Origin: Thermothelomyces thermophilus ATCC 42464
Lineage: Eukaryota > Ascomycota > Sordariomycetes > Sordariales > Chaetomiaceae
Length of the DNA stretch: 64,000 nucleotides
Assembly: GCF_000226095.1 (NCBI RefSeq)
Contig: NC_016475.1
Span: 1,736,001-1,800,000 of the forward strand
Direction of reading: 5' to 3'
The notes beneath the pieces are model-generated. The model saw only the letters and a program-made list of their open reading frames with translations, was not told the origin of the DNA and did no database searches. The first letter of the stretch is position 1; each line of letters begins with the position of its first letter. Position numbers and translations under genes: made by a program. Shown piece by piece: positions 32,077-42,958 of this stretch.

Positions 32077-32972
32077 CTATTTGATCTTCTTTTGCTTCAG
32101 CTTGATGGTCTCGTCGTTGATGAAGATTCCCTTGCCCTTGTACGGCTCGGGCACCCTCCACCTGCGGATCTTGGCGGCAAACTGCATGATCTTCTCCTTG
32201 TCGATGCCCTCGAGCAGTACTCTTGTCGGCTGTGGCGCGCTAGCCTTCACGCCTTCGGGCAGGCCCATCTCGACCGGGTGCGAAAAGCCCAGCTTGAGGC
32301 AGACGAATTGTTGCCCGGGGTACTCCTCCATCTCGGGCCGCGGCTCGACCGTCGCCCTGTATCCGATACCCACGAGGCGGAGAACGGCCGTGTGCCCTTC
32401 TGACACGCCCATGATGTAGTTGTTAAGGTACGACCATGTGGTGCCTATCGATCGGTCTGTCAGCCCACCTGCTCCGGTTGCTCGGCTCGTCTGTTCCAAT
32501 GGTCCGTACCCCACATCTCTCGCTGGTTCCTCTGGTTCTGGTCCTTCACGCTGAGCTCTACCCTCCTAGCGGCCGGGTCGTGGTTGACGTTGATGTAATC
32601 GGGAATCTCCAGGTTCAGCGTCCCTGTAACAGGTCAGCATGCCGACCAATGGCTATCTTCCCAGCGCTTCGCCCGGGCATGGGATTTCGGCTCACCCAAC
32701 GGCCCCGTCACTGTGATGTTCCTCTTGTACGTCTTCAGATACGACGTCATGTTCTTCTTGATATACGGTTCGCTTATCTGGAGTTCCACGCCGGGCGGCA
32801 CCGAGAGCGGTGTCCTCCCAAGCTTGGAGGGCCGGTGTGTCGTCGCCGAGAAGTTTCGCGCCGTCGGCGTCTGGAACGCAGGGACGAGGAAGCCGGGTAA
32901 GGTGACGGCCGAGGAGGGAGTGGCGGCCAGTGCCCTCCGCAGGGCCTGTCGCCCTGTCCTTAGGGCGAGCAT
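32077..32972 (-). CDS. mrpl6: Mitochondrial large ribosomal subunit protein uL6m
   Basis: Three exons, 32972-32696, 32623-32510 and 32444-32077, encode 252 residues. Introns are 72 and 65 nt, with donors GTGAGC and GTACGG. The junctions read TVTGPLGTLNLEIPDY and QREMWGTTWSYLNNYI. The N-terminus (MLALRTGRQALRRALAATPS ... RNFSATTHRP) is a typical matrix presequence. The mature part is a bacterial-type L6 with both alpha/beta repeats: the first around VELSVKDQNQ, the second around GVSEGHTAVLRLVGIGYRA. The C-terminal PEPYKGKGIFINDETIKLK is the classic L6 ending, PYKGKGI. It binds 23S-like rRNA near the sarcin-ricin loop of the mitoribosome. It is divergent from KAR5. Confidence 0.95.
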
Positions 32973-33868
32973 TGTGGGGTGACGGCGGACTGGCAACTCG
33001 CGACGCGGTGCGACTCGCTCTTGATGCGATTAATGCTGCTGCAGCTCAAAAAAGATCCAGCCCCGGTAAAGCATCGGGCGGTGCCACTGCAGATGTGGGT
33101 CACTTGCTGACTCATCCACTCGGGGGATGTCTCTCACCACCACAAGACCATCGCCAACTTGCCGAATTACTCCGTACATTGTTTGCGGTCTGAGCCAGGC
33201 TGCCTTCGTGATTTGTCGATGCCTGTCTGAGCAAAGTTAACATTTAAATTTGATCTCGTACCATGGCCCAAACACTCTTTATTTTTCCTTAGGGGTCTCT
33301 TGCCGTTCACGCCTCACCCTTAACGAGCATCACTCTACTGACAAGCTCAGTCGCAGGATTCCAGAATTGGCAGCTAGAAACCTCTTTTCAATCCTCTATT
33401 ACATACTGTAATCCTACTGTAATTGTCGTACACTATAAGGTGGATAGTTCATGATTCGAACACTAGAGTCGCCTGGTTCTACGCTCTTCATGATGTTCCA
33501 GTTGAGGCGGCCAAGGTTGCAGTATCGTTCGTGGTTTACACCTTGTCTAGGACGCACGAAGAACAAAATACAGCCTCAAATCACTCACGACACAGCCATC
33601 CAACAATCTTGGCCGCCAAAAAGTCCGACGTCCCAAACCCATTCAGGATGCTCCTTCCCGAAATGTCGCCATGGACTCCCACGAATCTTCCCACTGCCCG
33701 ACTTCCGCCCTTCCCTTTCTTCCTTAACACCCATCACAAGCCTTTCCGGTTCATCATCGTATATTGTTCTGGAAGCCGAAACACCAACACACCCGCCTTC
33801 GTTGAACATACTCTCGTTGACTTCACTTGACTTGCGACTTGCTCGCGTAGCAACAAAGGACGACCAAC
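32973..33868. other. Divergent intergenic region between mrpl6 and KAR5
   Basis: No gene seen. TACTCCGTA occurs at 33168. A plus-strand frame beginning at 33423 is open for 135 codons without recognisable content. Confidence 0.55.
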
Positions 33869-35460
33869 ATGCAGACCTTCTTAGTCCTTCTGGTTCTCTG
33901 GGTCCCCTGCATCAGCAGTGTCTCTTGGAGAAACATAAGAAATGCGGGATCCTGTACGTATTTCCCCAACTTCCTAGTTTATGCGGCTCAGCTAATTTCG
34001 CAGTCGCAACGAACTCTGACAAGCCCCCCGAAATGCTGCAAAAGTCCCGGTTGCCCAACATTTACGCTGTAGCACTGAGCGAGCTCCAAGAACTTGAGTC
34101 GGAACCGCTTTGCCATCGCGTCGCTGCTCGTCTTCTCGTCAACAACTGCGAGCTCGTGGATGGCAAGGACGAAGCGACGATCCTCACCGACAGCGGCCGC
34201 AAGGTTCGCGACTTTGTCGACTCGTACGCCGCCAGCTTAGCCATCTGCGACCTGGAGCGCGGCAGCTTCACGATACCGAAAGAGTGCGCAAAGTTCCGTG
34301 AACCGTCCCTCAGCCAAATCGCCATAAGGAATGAACCCCAGCTGCATGTGAGCCCGGGCGAGATTGGTCTCTGCCTCTCAGGACTGGCGGCGTCGGACGC
34401 TGCTTGGAGCACCTGGGTGAGCTATCGTCACAAGGCGCTGCGGTTCTGCGAGGCTGCAAGAGCAGACAACGAAAAGGGTGGGTTATTTTCCGAAGAGGCT
34501 CGTAGTCAGACGTGCCTAACCGTTGTCTAGCCCAGCATATTTTGCTCTACCAGCGACTCACAAGAGTCATTGCCCGGCTTACCGACGGCGTCGAGTCTGA
34601 GCTTCAAAAGCGCATGGATGAGCTTGACAGGCGCGCGCGACAGTCGGCAGAAAAGCTTGACCAGCTCAACCCACAACTCAACCGCTTGAGTGAAGGTTTG
34701 GCAAGATTAGAAAGCTTCCTCTCCGAGGATCTGGATCTAGCACTGAAGAAGACATCCGAATCCTACCGCGATGGCCTTCATCACGCAGAGAACTTGCAGC
34801 AGCTGCTAGGGCTGTTGGTCGGGAACGTTCTTGACAGCAACTCTCAGCTTGCTTTCGCGCATGAGACGTCGGTGCAACAAGCATCGCAGCGAATCAACGA
34901 TGACATGAACGCGCTGATAGAGGTTGTCTCGTCAGCGATTGCCTCGTCCACTTCTCTCCAGCAGCAACTCGTGAGTCAAGGCCTGAACGTTCTTGGCGCC
35001 CCCCTGCTGACCACCCATCTAGCAACTCTCCCATCACCAAACCACCGTGCTCGCCCATCGCCAAGAGACTCTCGAGCAAGGCATGGAGCGCCTGAGCACG
35101 GCAACCGAAGAGCTCGCGACAAAGTTTGAAGACCACTCCAGCATGCTCAAGCAGGTCAGCAACATGACAAACGATATCCTCGACTCCTTGGAGGAGACAG
35201 CCGCCGTGGCGACTTCGATGAACGAGTCGCTCTTTGCAAGCCGCGTAGCCCGGAGTTGGTGGCCGTTCGTTGTCTTCCCGACGGCTTCTTTAATTATGGG
35301 ATCATACGGACTCCCTCCTTCCATTTTCCGAAACATCGGATTACTAGCGTTTGGCGAAGTTGTTGGGTTCGTGGTCTCCTCCTACGACCAACTCGCCGAT
35401 CAATTCCTCGGCTCCTTGGAGGAAATTGCGACAAACACAACGGCTTCCTCGCTCAGATAG
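33869..35460 (+). CDS. kar5: Nuclear fusion protein KAR5
   Basis: Four exons, 33869-33953, 34004-34477, 34531-34970 and 35023-35460, with introns of 50-53 nt, encode 478 residues. Residues 1-18 ([19 protein letters not shown]) are a signal peptide. The luminal domain carries the KAR5 signature [26 protein letters not shown]... with conserved Cys, [23 protein letters not shown], and [12 protein letters not shown] at a splice join. Coiled coils follow ([40 protein letters not shown]). Two C-terminal hydrophobic segments begin at [14 protein letters not shown] and [18 protein letters not shown]5 acts in the ER/nuclear envelope during nuclear membrane fusion after mating. All four joins restore frame and family phrases. 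Confidence 0.9.
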
Positions 35461-36363
35461 ACGATGCGATCCGTTTCTCGTATTAACATCTATTATTCAT
35501 GGCGTATGGCGTTCGGTCTTGCGGGATCTTACAAAGCAGGGCGGTTGGGAAGGGTTAGAAGACAAGGCAAGATCTCGAGGCTTATCATTTCGTACCAGAT
35601 ACAGGTTTGCTTCGCATAGTAGCCATTGAGCAGTGGCACTATCGAAATGCTGTGATCTTCGTTCTCGAGTATATCACGGTTTCGACCAACAGGTATTATG
35701 GAAGAAATATGGTGGTCTTCAGCTTCAGCGTACGCCAGCTCGCAGCCTGGGGATAGCAGACGACATAAGTAGCTATATAGGCGACGATCAAGTTGGGTGC
35801 ATTTCATTCAGTTCCATCGCTTGTTCGGTGAGATGCCGTTACTGGCGGTGTTTGCAAATTACCCACGGCGTCTGGTTGCAAGGCCTGCAAGGTTCTAACC
35901 AAACGAAATTCATGTCCTTCTTCTGCCAATGGCGGCCTGTGATTGGCTAGGCTTGGTCGATGCAGGTGCAGCTCTGGGCTTCTCGTGTAGGCCGTCCCAA
36001 ACCGTCCCAAACCACATCTATCCCGATTCGATCGAAACATTGTTGGGGGCGTCTGGGTTTCGGGTCCAATTCCACCCAAATCTGCATTGAGATGCAAGAC
36101 TGAGTTCACTTGGATCTACTCTCAGGGCCAGCGGATTCCTGTTTTGTTAAACCAATCCCTAACATTCAGAATCGAGAATGCAATGAGACCAGGATTTGCT
36201 CTCACCTCTATTTGGGACCTGGCCATCAAAACACGGAAACGACAGACATGTCGCGATGGTCGTGTCTAACAAGAGTGCGGTGGCGTGTCGTTGTAACTCC
36301 TCAATGGTTCGGGCGACCAAGGCTCCTGAGCACCCGTCCGTCGGTTGAACATGTCCGTGTCCC
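35461..36363. other. Intergenic, no gene seen
   Basis: Between KAR5 and the hydrolase-like gene. Short open frames on both strands show no domain. Confidence 0.55.
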
Positions 36364-37917
36364 ATGTGCATCCGCGGGCCACATTACTGTGAGGTGAGCT
36401 TCGAAGCTTTCTCGTGAGCAAAGCGAGTGAGCGAGAGAGCCTCGTCTAAACAGCGCAACAGCCTCCACAACATCTCCAACCACGATCCCAGCACTCCCTT
36501 GGTCATTGTCCTTCCGCCATTCTCTCGACAGGAGACCAGCTCCGCCAACCAGCTCCCGTCATGTTTCCAGGACTATCCGACCGCCGTCATCAACTACCGC
36601 TGGCAGGGACAGGAACAGAAGGGAGATGAACGGCCAGAGCATCCCCTTCACTGGCCCACTCCGCTCCACGACGTCAACTTTGGATACTCCTGGATCATGA
36701 ACAATCTCGGGTCCGGCACCGATGCATCTGCAAAGCCTCGTCACGCCTACGTATACGGCTCCTACCTCGGCGCCAGCCTCGCCGCCGGTCTAGCACTCAC
36801 CGAGTCCCACGTCCCTGCCGCGCCCCAGCCCATGACCGTCCGTGGTCTGATAGCCTACAATGGCATCTATAACTGGACCATGTTCCTACCCGATCATCCC
36901 GTCCAGAGGCTCAGGAGCAAGTCCAGCTTGAGGAGAAGAAGGCGCGGCCTAGCGTCCCCGTTCGTCAACCTCAACGAGGACCCTATCGAAGAAGAAGGCA
37001 TCTTCACCGACCTCGAACGTCACGCCCCCGGCCTGTTCGCCGAACCCTCCAACCTCTTTGACCCCTTCGCGTCCGCCTGCTTCTTCTTCCACTCCGCCAA
37101 CCTCCACGTGCCCGACGACTTCACCACTCCGCTCTCCGCCTCCGGTCCCGCCAGCACGCTCTCGTCCGAGTTCACCGCCGCAATCGACGCCCTCGCCAAC
37201 CGCTCCCCCTCCCCATCCGCCTCCGCAGAACGGGGAGGAGGCGGAGAAGAAGGAGACGGCGAGACGGCCGCGGAGCTCCTCTCCAGGGCGGCCCTCCTCG
37301 CCAAGCAGCAGAAACCCCCGCGAAAGGGCTACCTCGTCTTCCCACCCCGCGACTCCACCCTCCGCCTGCCCCCCGCCCTCTTCCTCTACTCCTCCCGTCA
37401 ACACGGGCCACGTCCCCCGGCGGGCAGCGACAGCAGCAGCAGCAGAAGCAGAAGGAAGCAGAGCAGGAACAGCTTCGCCGCGCAGACCGCCGAGCTGGCG
37501 GGGCTGATGATGCGCAGCCTGGACATGCACGAGCTCAGGCGCCGCGGTGGTGGCGGCGGCGGCGGGACCGGTCGGCCGGGGAAACAGTTTCCCCGGAAGG
37601 GCATCACTGCGGGTGCCAACGCGATGAAGGAGGAAGGGGGGGAGGGGGTGGCGGACGGGGAGGAGGACCGGTGGAAGGAGATTGAGAGGCGGGTGCAGAC
37701 GTTCGAGGTTCCCCTCTCCTCCTCCCTCTCCTCCTCCCTCTCCTCCTCCCTCTCCTCCTCCCTCTCCTGCTCCCTCTCCTCCTCCCCTTCCTCATTTTCT
37801 TTTGAAGAGGGTCTTGGTTTGGAGGGGGAGGCGGAGCAGGTGATTGCGGAATGGCTCAGGGAAAGGATTGACGAGGACTTTGGGGGAGAAAAAGAAGAAG
37901 GAAGAGATGGGTCGTAG
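36364..37917 (+). CDS. Alpha/beta-hydrolase-like protein lacking the nucleophile serine
   Basis: A proposed short exon 1 (36364-36393, MCIRGPHYCE) joins exon 2 (36454-37917) across a 60-nt intron (donor GTGAGC, acceptor ACAG), giving 497 residues. Exon 2 has no ATG before residue 91, so an upstream exon is needed; the one proposed is the best I found but is uncertain. The core looks like an alpha/beta hydrolase: beta-strand LVIVLPPFS, then INYRW, then AYVYGSYLGASLAAGLAL at the nucleophile elbow. There GxSxG reads G112-S-Y114-L-G116, so the catalytic position is Tyr. The C-terminal half is low-complexity: Arg/Ser, poly-Gly, and a Ser-Ser-Ser-Leu repeat from a 12-base minisatellite. It is conserved-looking but probably not a classical esterase. 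Function unknown. Confidence 0.7.
37711..37793 (+). repeat. 12-base minisatellite coding for Ser-Ser-Ser-Leu
   Basis: About six imperfect tandem copies of a TCCTCCTCCCTC-type unit inside the hydrolase-like gene. The frame is kept because the unit is a multiple of three. Confidence 0.9.
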
Positions 37918-38329
37918 GCCGCATAGAAAGACGTAGTGATATGTCCATGTAGATCGGAGATACCCCCGTCGCGTATATATGGCTTTTGTTTTCTTTCAAA
38001 TTCACGGTTGTAACTGTAAGCAAAATAAGGTGTATGTGTGTTTATGTGTGTCTGTGTCTCACGCTCCTGGGGAGTCAAGTTTCTGTTGCTCATGGAAAAT
38101 GCGCACGAACACGCACGCACACACATTGAACCGCTGCCAGGCAAGCGTGACTTGAAATGGCGGAACCCTCTCTATCGTCGTCGATTTTATTTGTTGCACA
38201 GGAATCTGCCGAGCATTCTCCTCTCCCTCCTCGAACTCGTCATCCTCACCATGTTTCCACGTCCGCAGCGTGGCTTGGATCAAAGACACGCTGAAAACAA
38301 AGGGAAAGTTGGCAGAGAGAGTCCAATCC

Positions 38330-38364
<35 letters not shown>

Positions 38365-39113
38365 GCGGGTGCCATGTGTCGTGCGGACAATAGTGTGCGG
38401 GGAAAAAAAGAAAAAAAGAAAAAAAAAACCGAGCCTCGTGAATTATCCAAATTATCGATAATAACGACCTATGCCAGCAATCTAATGCATACCCAAGCAA
38501 CAACCGTGACGGCTAAACAACATTGCTGTCCAAAGAGTTGGCCCCGACCCAACGGGCCGGAGCCGTAGAGGCTGGAATCTGCAGTGCATGCTCCCATTGC
38601 ATTATGCAAGCCACATGCCATGGCAAATCCGCCCCAAACCCCGACCAATCCAGAGCATTGACGAACGCACGAGAGCGCAACAAATCGCCAATGATGTCAT
38701 CGCAAAAGACATTCATGGCCGCCCGCCCTTTACGAGAAAAACATATCTATCCCCGGAAACCAGAACCAAACAATTGGCCGCTCTTCCGACAGGCATTTCC
38801 TCAAAAGACCCCATTCGGACGCTCCCGCTGCCTCAGACTGGAGCTTGCCGTGCGAATCTTTGAGCTTAAAGACCAAGTAACTCCCGACTCCAAACGCCTC
38901 TTCAAGGTAAGATGTATCCGGGTATCTCAACGCCCAATTCGGACGCTGTAGGTGCTGGGCGGCGTAACAAGTCGTTACCATCCCGAGCCCGTCTTGCTGA
39001 CCCCGTCCCTGGCGGGGTTGTCTCATGATGGGGCGGGTCACAATCGCCCGCTCTATAATTGTGTGCATCTGTCTCTCTTTGAGGTCGGCTTGTCTTCGAG
39101 TGTTCAAGCCTAT
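37918..39113. other. Convergent intergenic region, no gene seen
   Basis: 3' flanks of the hydrolase-like gene and of the NMN adenylyltransferase. It contains a TG-rich stretch near 38030-38060 and a GA microsatellite at 38333-38363. No coding content recognised. Confidence 0.55.
38333..38363. repeat. (GA)n microsatellite
   Basis: About 15 uninterrupted AG units in the spacer downstream of the hydrolase-like gene. Confidence 0.95.
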
Positions 39114-40307
39114 TCAGCCCTTGGTAGGCTTGTTGTCTGAAGGCCCAGAAGCAACATCCGGTGTCCGGCTCCTAGACTTGTTCGCGCTGGGTTCCGAAAA
39201 CAGGCCGTGTTCCTCGATGTACTGTGGCGTCGTGAGCGTACTGTTCGACGATCTAAGATTTGGGGCACGAGAACAAACCTCGACGACGGGATCCGGAATC
39301 AGGTACCTGACACTAAGGTCCTTCTTCAAGAACAGCCGAACCTTAGTAGAGCTGATGTCGTTCTGGATGACCTGGCTGATCACCCAAATGTTGTGCTCAT
39401 ACTGCCTGAGGGAGGCGAGAGCCTCGTCGATATCCGTCCCGGAGCGCTCGATGATGAAAGCGCCGTACTGGCCGAGGATCGTATCGAGATCCTTTGGTGC
39501 CCAAAGCCCAGGCTCACCTAAGAAACCAAGTTAGTCGGCGTCGTGTGAGCATGACTGGACAGCAAACCTACCCATAGACATGACCAAGTCGGCGCCTGAA
39601 ACAACATTGAGGTCAGCAAACCTTCGACGGCCTGTTGGCGAAGCTTGACGCACCAGCCAGAAGCGCAATCCGAGCCTTCTTTCTCTGCCCATCTGTGCCC
39701 TCGATACCTCCGAGCACTTCATTGATTTCGTAATCAAAGTGGCGCAAGACCTTGGCGGTCGGCACGTATCGCGGCTCCCCCTTTTCGTCACAATTGACCG
39801 TCTCGTACGGGTCGACCATGAGCCAGGACGACTGCTCGACGGCTCTCGCGCACATATTGACCCGGTGGACGCCGGGCGCTAGCCCCACCTTCTTGTAAGC
39901 GTCGCTGACCTGCACACGTGATGATACCTCTGTCAGCCCTGCTTCTCGCCTGCTCTGGGGAGGGGGTTCTCCGAGTCGTACCGGTGACAGATATCCGCCG
40001 CACACTTCGAAGTCGGTGTTGAACCGGACAAAGTCGCTTGCCATCTCGAACATGCGGAGGTGGAGGAAGGTTATTGCTTGCATAGTATCCGTCAGCAGTG
40101 GGAATGGGACAGCAAGTAGCAACTGAGAAACGTACGAGAGAACGACCCGCAGGCCACCAGCACGAGGGGTGTCTTCCCAGGCTGTGTTTGGCGGCGCTTC
40201 AGCTTTTCGGTTGGAAAAGTGTAGGACTGCTGAGCGCCATTGAGGTTCGGTTGCTCCACGGTCGCCGAGGGCGTTTGAGTGCCGGAATCGCTAGATCCAG
40301 TCGACAT
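39114..40307 (-). CDS. nma1: Nicotinamide/nicotinate mononucleotide adenylyltransferase
   Basis: Five exons, 40307-40136, 40076-39982, 39909-39654, 39595-39572 (only 24 nt) and 39517-39114, encode 316 residues. The joins rebuild the active site: GSFSPITFLHLRMFEMA (residues 54-58 are GSFSP, the GxFxPxTxxH nucleotide-binding motif), LSPVSDAYKKVGL, LLAGADLVMSMGEPGLWAP, and ISSTKVR at 237-243, the family's ISSTxxR. It transfers AMP from ATP to NMN or NaMN, the last common step of NAD synthesis. The N-terminal 45 residues and the C-terminal Ser/Pro/Lys tail are low-complexity. The frame is open before 40307 but with no ATG. Confidence 0.95.
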
Positions 40308-41772
40308 TTTGGAAGACGCTTCGGAGGTCGTGATGCTGTTGAAGAGAGAGGACTGTCGCGGATGGCGGGCGAGGAGAGGGGGGGGGGAAGGGCGACGCAA
40401 CAAGGGTCCGATCGCAGGTGCTCTACCGAGGATGCGGGGCACGGTAGGCAGCTCGTCGGCAAGGACGGGGCCGGCCGGAATCCGGATAATGAGTGATGAT
40501 GTCGCCGAAAGCCGGCGCCGCGACCGTATCTACCAATTGGGATGGCGGCTGTGACGATGCAATCGCTAACAGTGACGCCGGTCGGGTGAGAGAGGTTGCA
40601 ATAGGGTATTGAGGCGCTTTGTAGGTGTTGGGAAGAGGACGGGGGTCGTGGCTAGGCAGTACGAAGGTATGGAAAGTGGGCTTTTCCTCCGACTTATTAA
40701 GCCTTTGACGCGGGGGTCTGTAACAGAACCACAGGAGTTGCCTAGCAATTTTGTTTCCCAGCGGGCTGTCCCTGGGCTCGTTCAATGTCCGTTGCCGGAG
40801 TTAAGCCTGGCTAAAAACACGCAACCCACTCCTCAGCTCGCGCAATGGAAAAAACGGTGTGATAACTTCGGGCTGTTACACTGGTTTCTAATCGGATTTA
40901 TTCTGCCGACCGGGTGACCTCTTGTGTTGGTCAGAAGTGGTTTCACATCCCTTTAGAATGTTTTTGTGCCACACTGGATCACAAGTTTTAACAGCACCGA
41001 TTCCTCGGAAATGGAGGCAGCCGCCCGCTGCGGGGTGGCAAAGAGCTGTTCACACAGTGAATCTTTTTAACACCAAACTTTGACTTATTAGATCTATTGC
41101 TTCCCAGACCACCAAGATTTTGGACTCGATGTCTCCACAATTTGACTGCGAACGAACACCTTACATCGAGGCTATTTGCGAGACTGGGAAATCGAGTTTA
41201 CGGTGTCGTTGACACTACGAATCATTCTTGTTTCTAGAAGAAAGCTCCTGTTGTTTGTTACCTATGGCCCGCAATTACTGCCTCTACGTACCTACTAGAT
41301 ATTACTATCGAGACACCTTCCCCTTTCAGAGGACACAAATTGTGAGCGTACGGAGTATTTGTGCATGCTTTATTTTATTAACGTACACAACAAGTGATGA
41401 ACAAAGTTTCATGAGTTCCCAGGACAGAGACAGCTGCATGTTCTAAATGTCGAAACCTCCAGGCCCAGCAAGCGGCCAACCACCTCACTGCAGCCACAAA
41501 TGCGATGATGACCAAAGACGAAGAAACGCTAGAGAGTATTTCTCAAGCAGGCAATTTCTTGTATCCATGCCGTGCATCAATTGGCGAAACATCAAGTCAC
41601 TTGTTGCACACTGCAAATGGCCCTTCATTCCACTATCCTCTTCCCGTGGGCCTAGTCTCATGGTCAGGATTGTTGTCGTCAACAGCACTACTGGCCAAGG
41701 GCAACACCCAGGGGCCCTGCCGACAACGACCCGTCCAAGTGGCACTGCGCGCAAGTCCAAGGCTGAACAAGC
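40308..41772. other. Intergenic, no gene seen
   Basis: Promoter side of the NMN adenylyltransferase gene and 3' side of the flavoprotein relic. GTACGGAGTA lies at 41348. No coding frame with recognisable content. Confidence 0.5.
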
Positions 41773-42093
41773 TCAGGATGTTGGCCTGCGGATGCGAAAC
41801 TCCCCGTTTTCTCCGGTTTCAACCAAGCCCCTAAGTGTTTGGTAGAGGCGGTTGCCAGAGTATTCCGGGACGACCATCTTCCCTGCCAACTTGACCCGGT
41901 CCCGCGCCTCGAGGTCGATAGTGAGGGCAGTCACGGTCCTGCCACCTTCCGGTCTGACCACCTCGCCTTCAGCCGCCTCGCCCATCAAGGCCTGAATCAC
42001 CGGGTCATGGGCCGTATCAACGAGGCTCTGAATGCCGAGGACATCCTGAGCCACCGGGCGTGCAAAGCCGCGCTCTCTGTTCCAAATGAGCCC
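41773..42093 (-). pseudogene. Relic of a PPOX-type flavin-binding oxidoreductase
   Basis: About 107 codons read GLIWNRERGFARP, then DPVIQALMGEAAEGEV, then VTALTIDLEARDRVKLAGKM. This resembles the interior of fungal pyridoxamine-phosphate-oxidase-like flavin oxidoreductases, where ...WGGERGFA... and ...IDLETRDRVKLAG... are familiar. The usual N-terminal part (FFPTGPLVALGTLDD-like) is not present upstream on either strand, and the frame closes at 41773 before the expected C-terminal SLGNCPKY-like motif. There is no ATG at the head of the fragment. I read it as a truncated ordinary host gene rather than an exon of a live gene. The similarity is recalled, not searched. Confidence 0.45.
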
Positions 42094-42722
42094 AACAGGC
42101 GAATTCTGTACTTGGCCGGATTTTCAAGATAACTAATAAACCTCGGATTTTGTCACCACGCTATCATGCGATGGCACAAGGCTGCCTTCCAACTATTCTT
42201 AACTGGCATCCACCAGGTCCCCGGTATACAAGAGATCTCTTCCATACATACACATGACCTCCAAGCAAGTCCATCCATCTTTGAGCAACCTCATTTTGCA
42301 TCGCTGTCTTCAAAACTCGTTTCCCTCACACAAAGTTCGTGCGCAACAAATCATCATAAACGCCGTGTACCCAAACGCATCCCGCCGTGATATGCAATGC
42401 AAACAGACAACAACAGCCGTCCACCCACCCATGTGTCGTCATAAGATACCATCACCGTTTCTCATTCCCGCACGGACTTAAACCGAACCCCACCCGAGTG
42501 TGAGGGGGGCACGGCATCCACAATACGTTTTCCCAGGGCCTTGGTTCCTGTCACAAAACCCGAAACGTTCCCGGGGGGGGGGGGGGGGAATCCCCGGTTA
42601 CTGGCCCCAAGCGCGAGCGACAGCGCATCATGGCGAGCGACGTCCGCGAAGGCACCCCCGAGATGAAGCGCCTTGCTCTCCGTGACTATTTGCCCGCCTT
42701 GGTCTTCGGGCTTTTCTTTCGC

Positions 42723-42753
<31 letters not shown>

Positions 42754-42793
42754 TTTTTTTTTTTGGGGGGGGGGGGGCGGGGGGAGAGCTGGT
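42094..42793. other. Intergenic with homopolymer runs
   Basis: No gene seen. A run of 16 G lies at 42573-42588, and a TG-T-G composite tract at 42724-42777. Both may be hard to sequence and their lengths uncertain. Confidence 0.6.
42724..42777. repeat. (TG)n - poly-T - poly-G composite tract
   Basis: A TG run (42724-42736) passes into about 28 T (42737-42764) and 13 G (42765-42777). It lies just past the stop codon of the 54-residue membrane protein read on the minus strand. Confidence 0.9.
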
Positions 42794-42958
42794 CTAATCG
42801 TCTCCCAACTCCCCACTACTCCCGCTCGACGACGTCGTCACTGTTCCATGCACGTTATTCCGTGCGAGCCTGACGAGTTGGTAGATGCCAAACGCAATCA
42901 GCGCCAGCACGATGAACAGGATGATGATAATAACGGCGATGACGTCGTTCTTCTTCAT
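42794..42958 (-). CDS. Small single-pass membrane protein, 54 residues
   Basis: From an ATG at 42958 in a fair context (aagATGA), the frame gives MKKNDVIAVIIIILFIVLALI followed by AFGIYQLVRLARNN and a Ser/Thr/Gly-rich tail ending GELGDD. Residues 6-29 are one long hydrophobic helix with a Lys-Lys start and Arg residues after it, so the positive-inside rule does not settle orientation clearly. The hydrophobic segment is too clean to be a translation of random GC-rich DNA, which is the main argument for a gene. The frame is open further upstream with an Arg-rich sequence but no ATG nearby. Function unknown. Confidence 0.5.
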   Translation of the reverse strand: MKKNDVIAVIIIILFIVLALIAFGIYQLVRLARNNVHGTVTTSSSGSSGELGDD

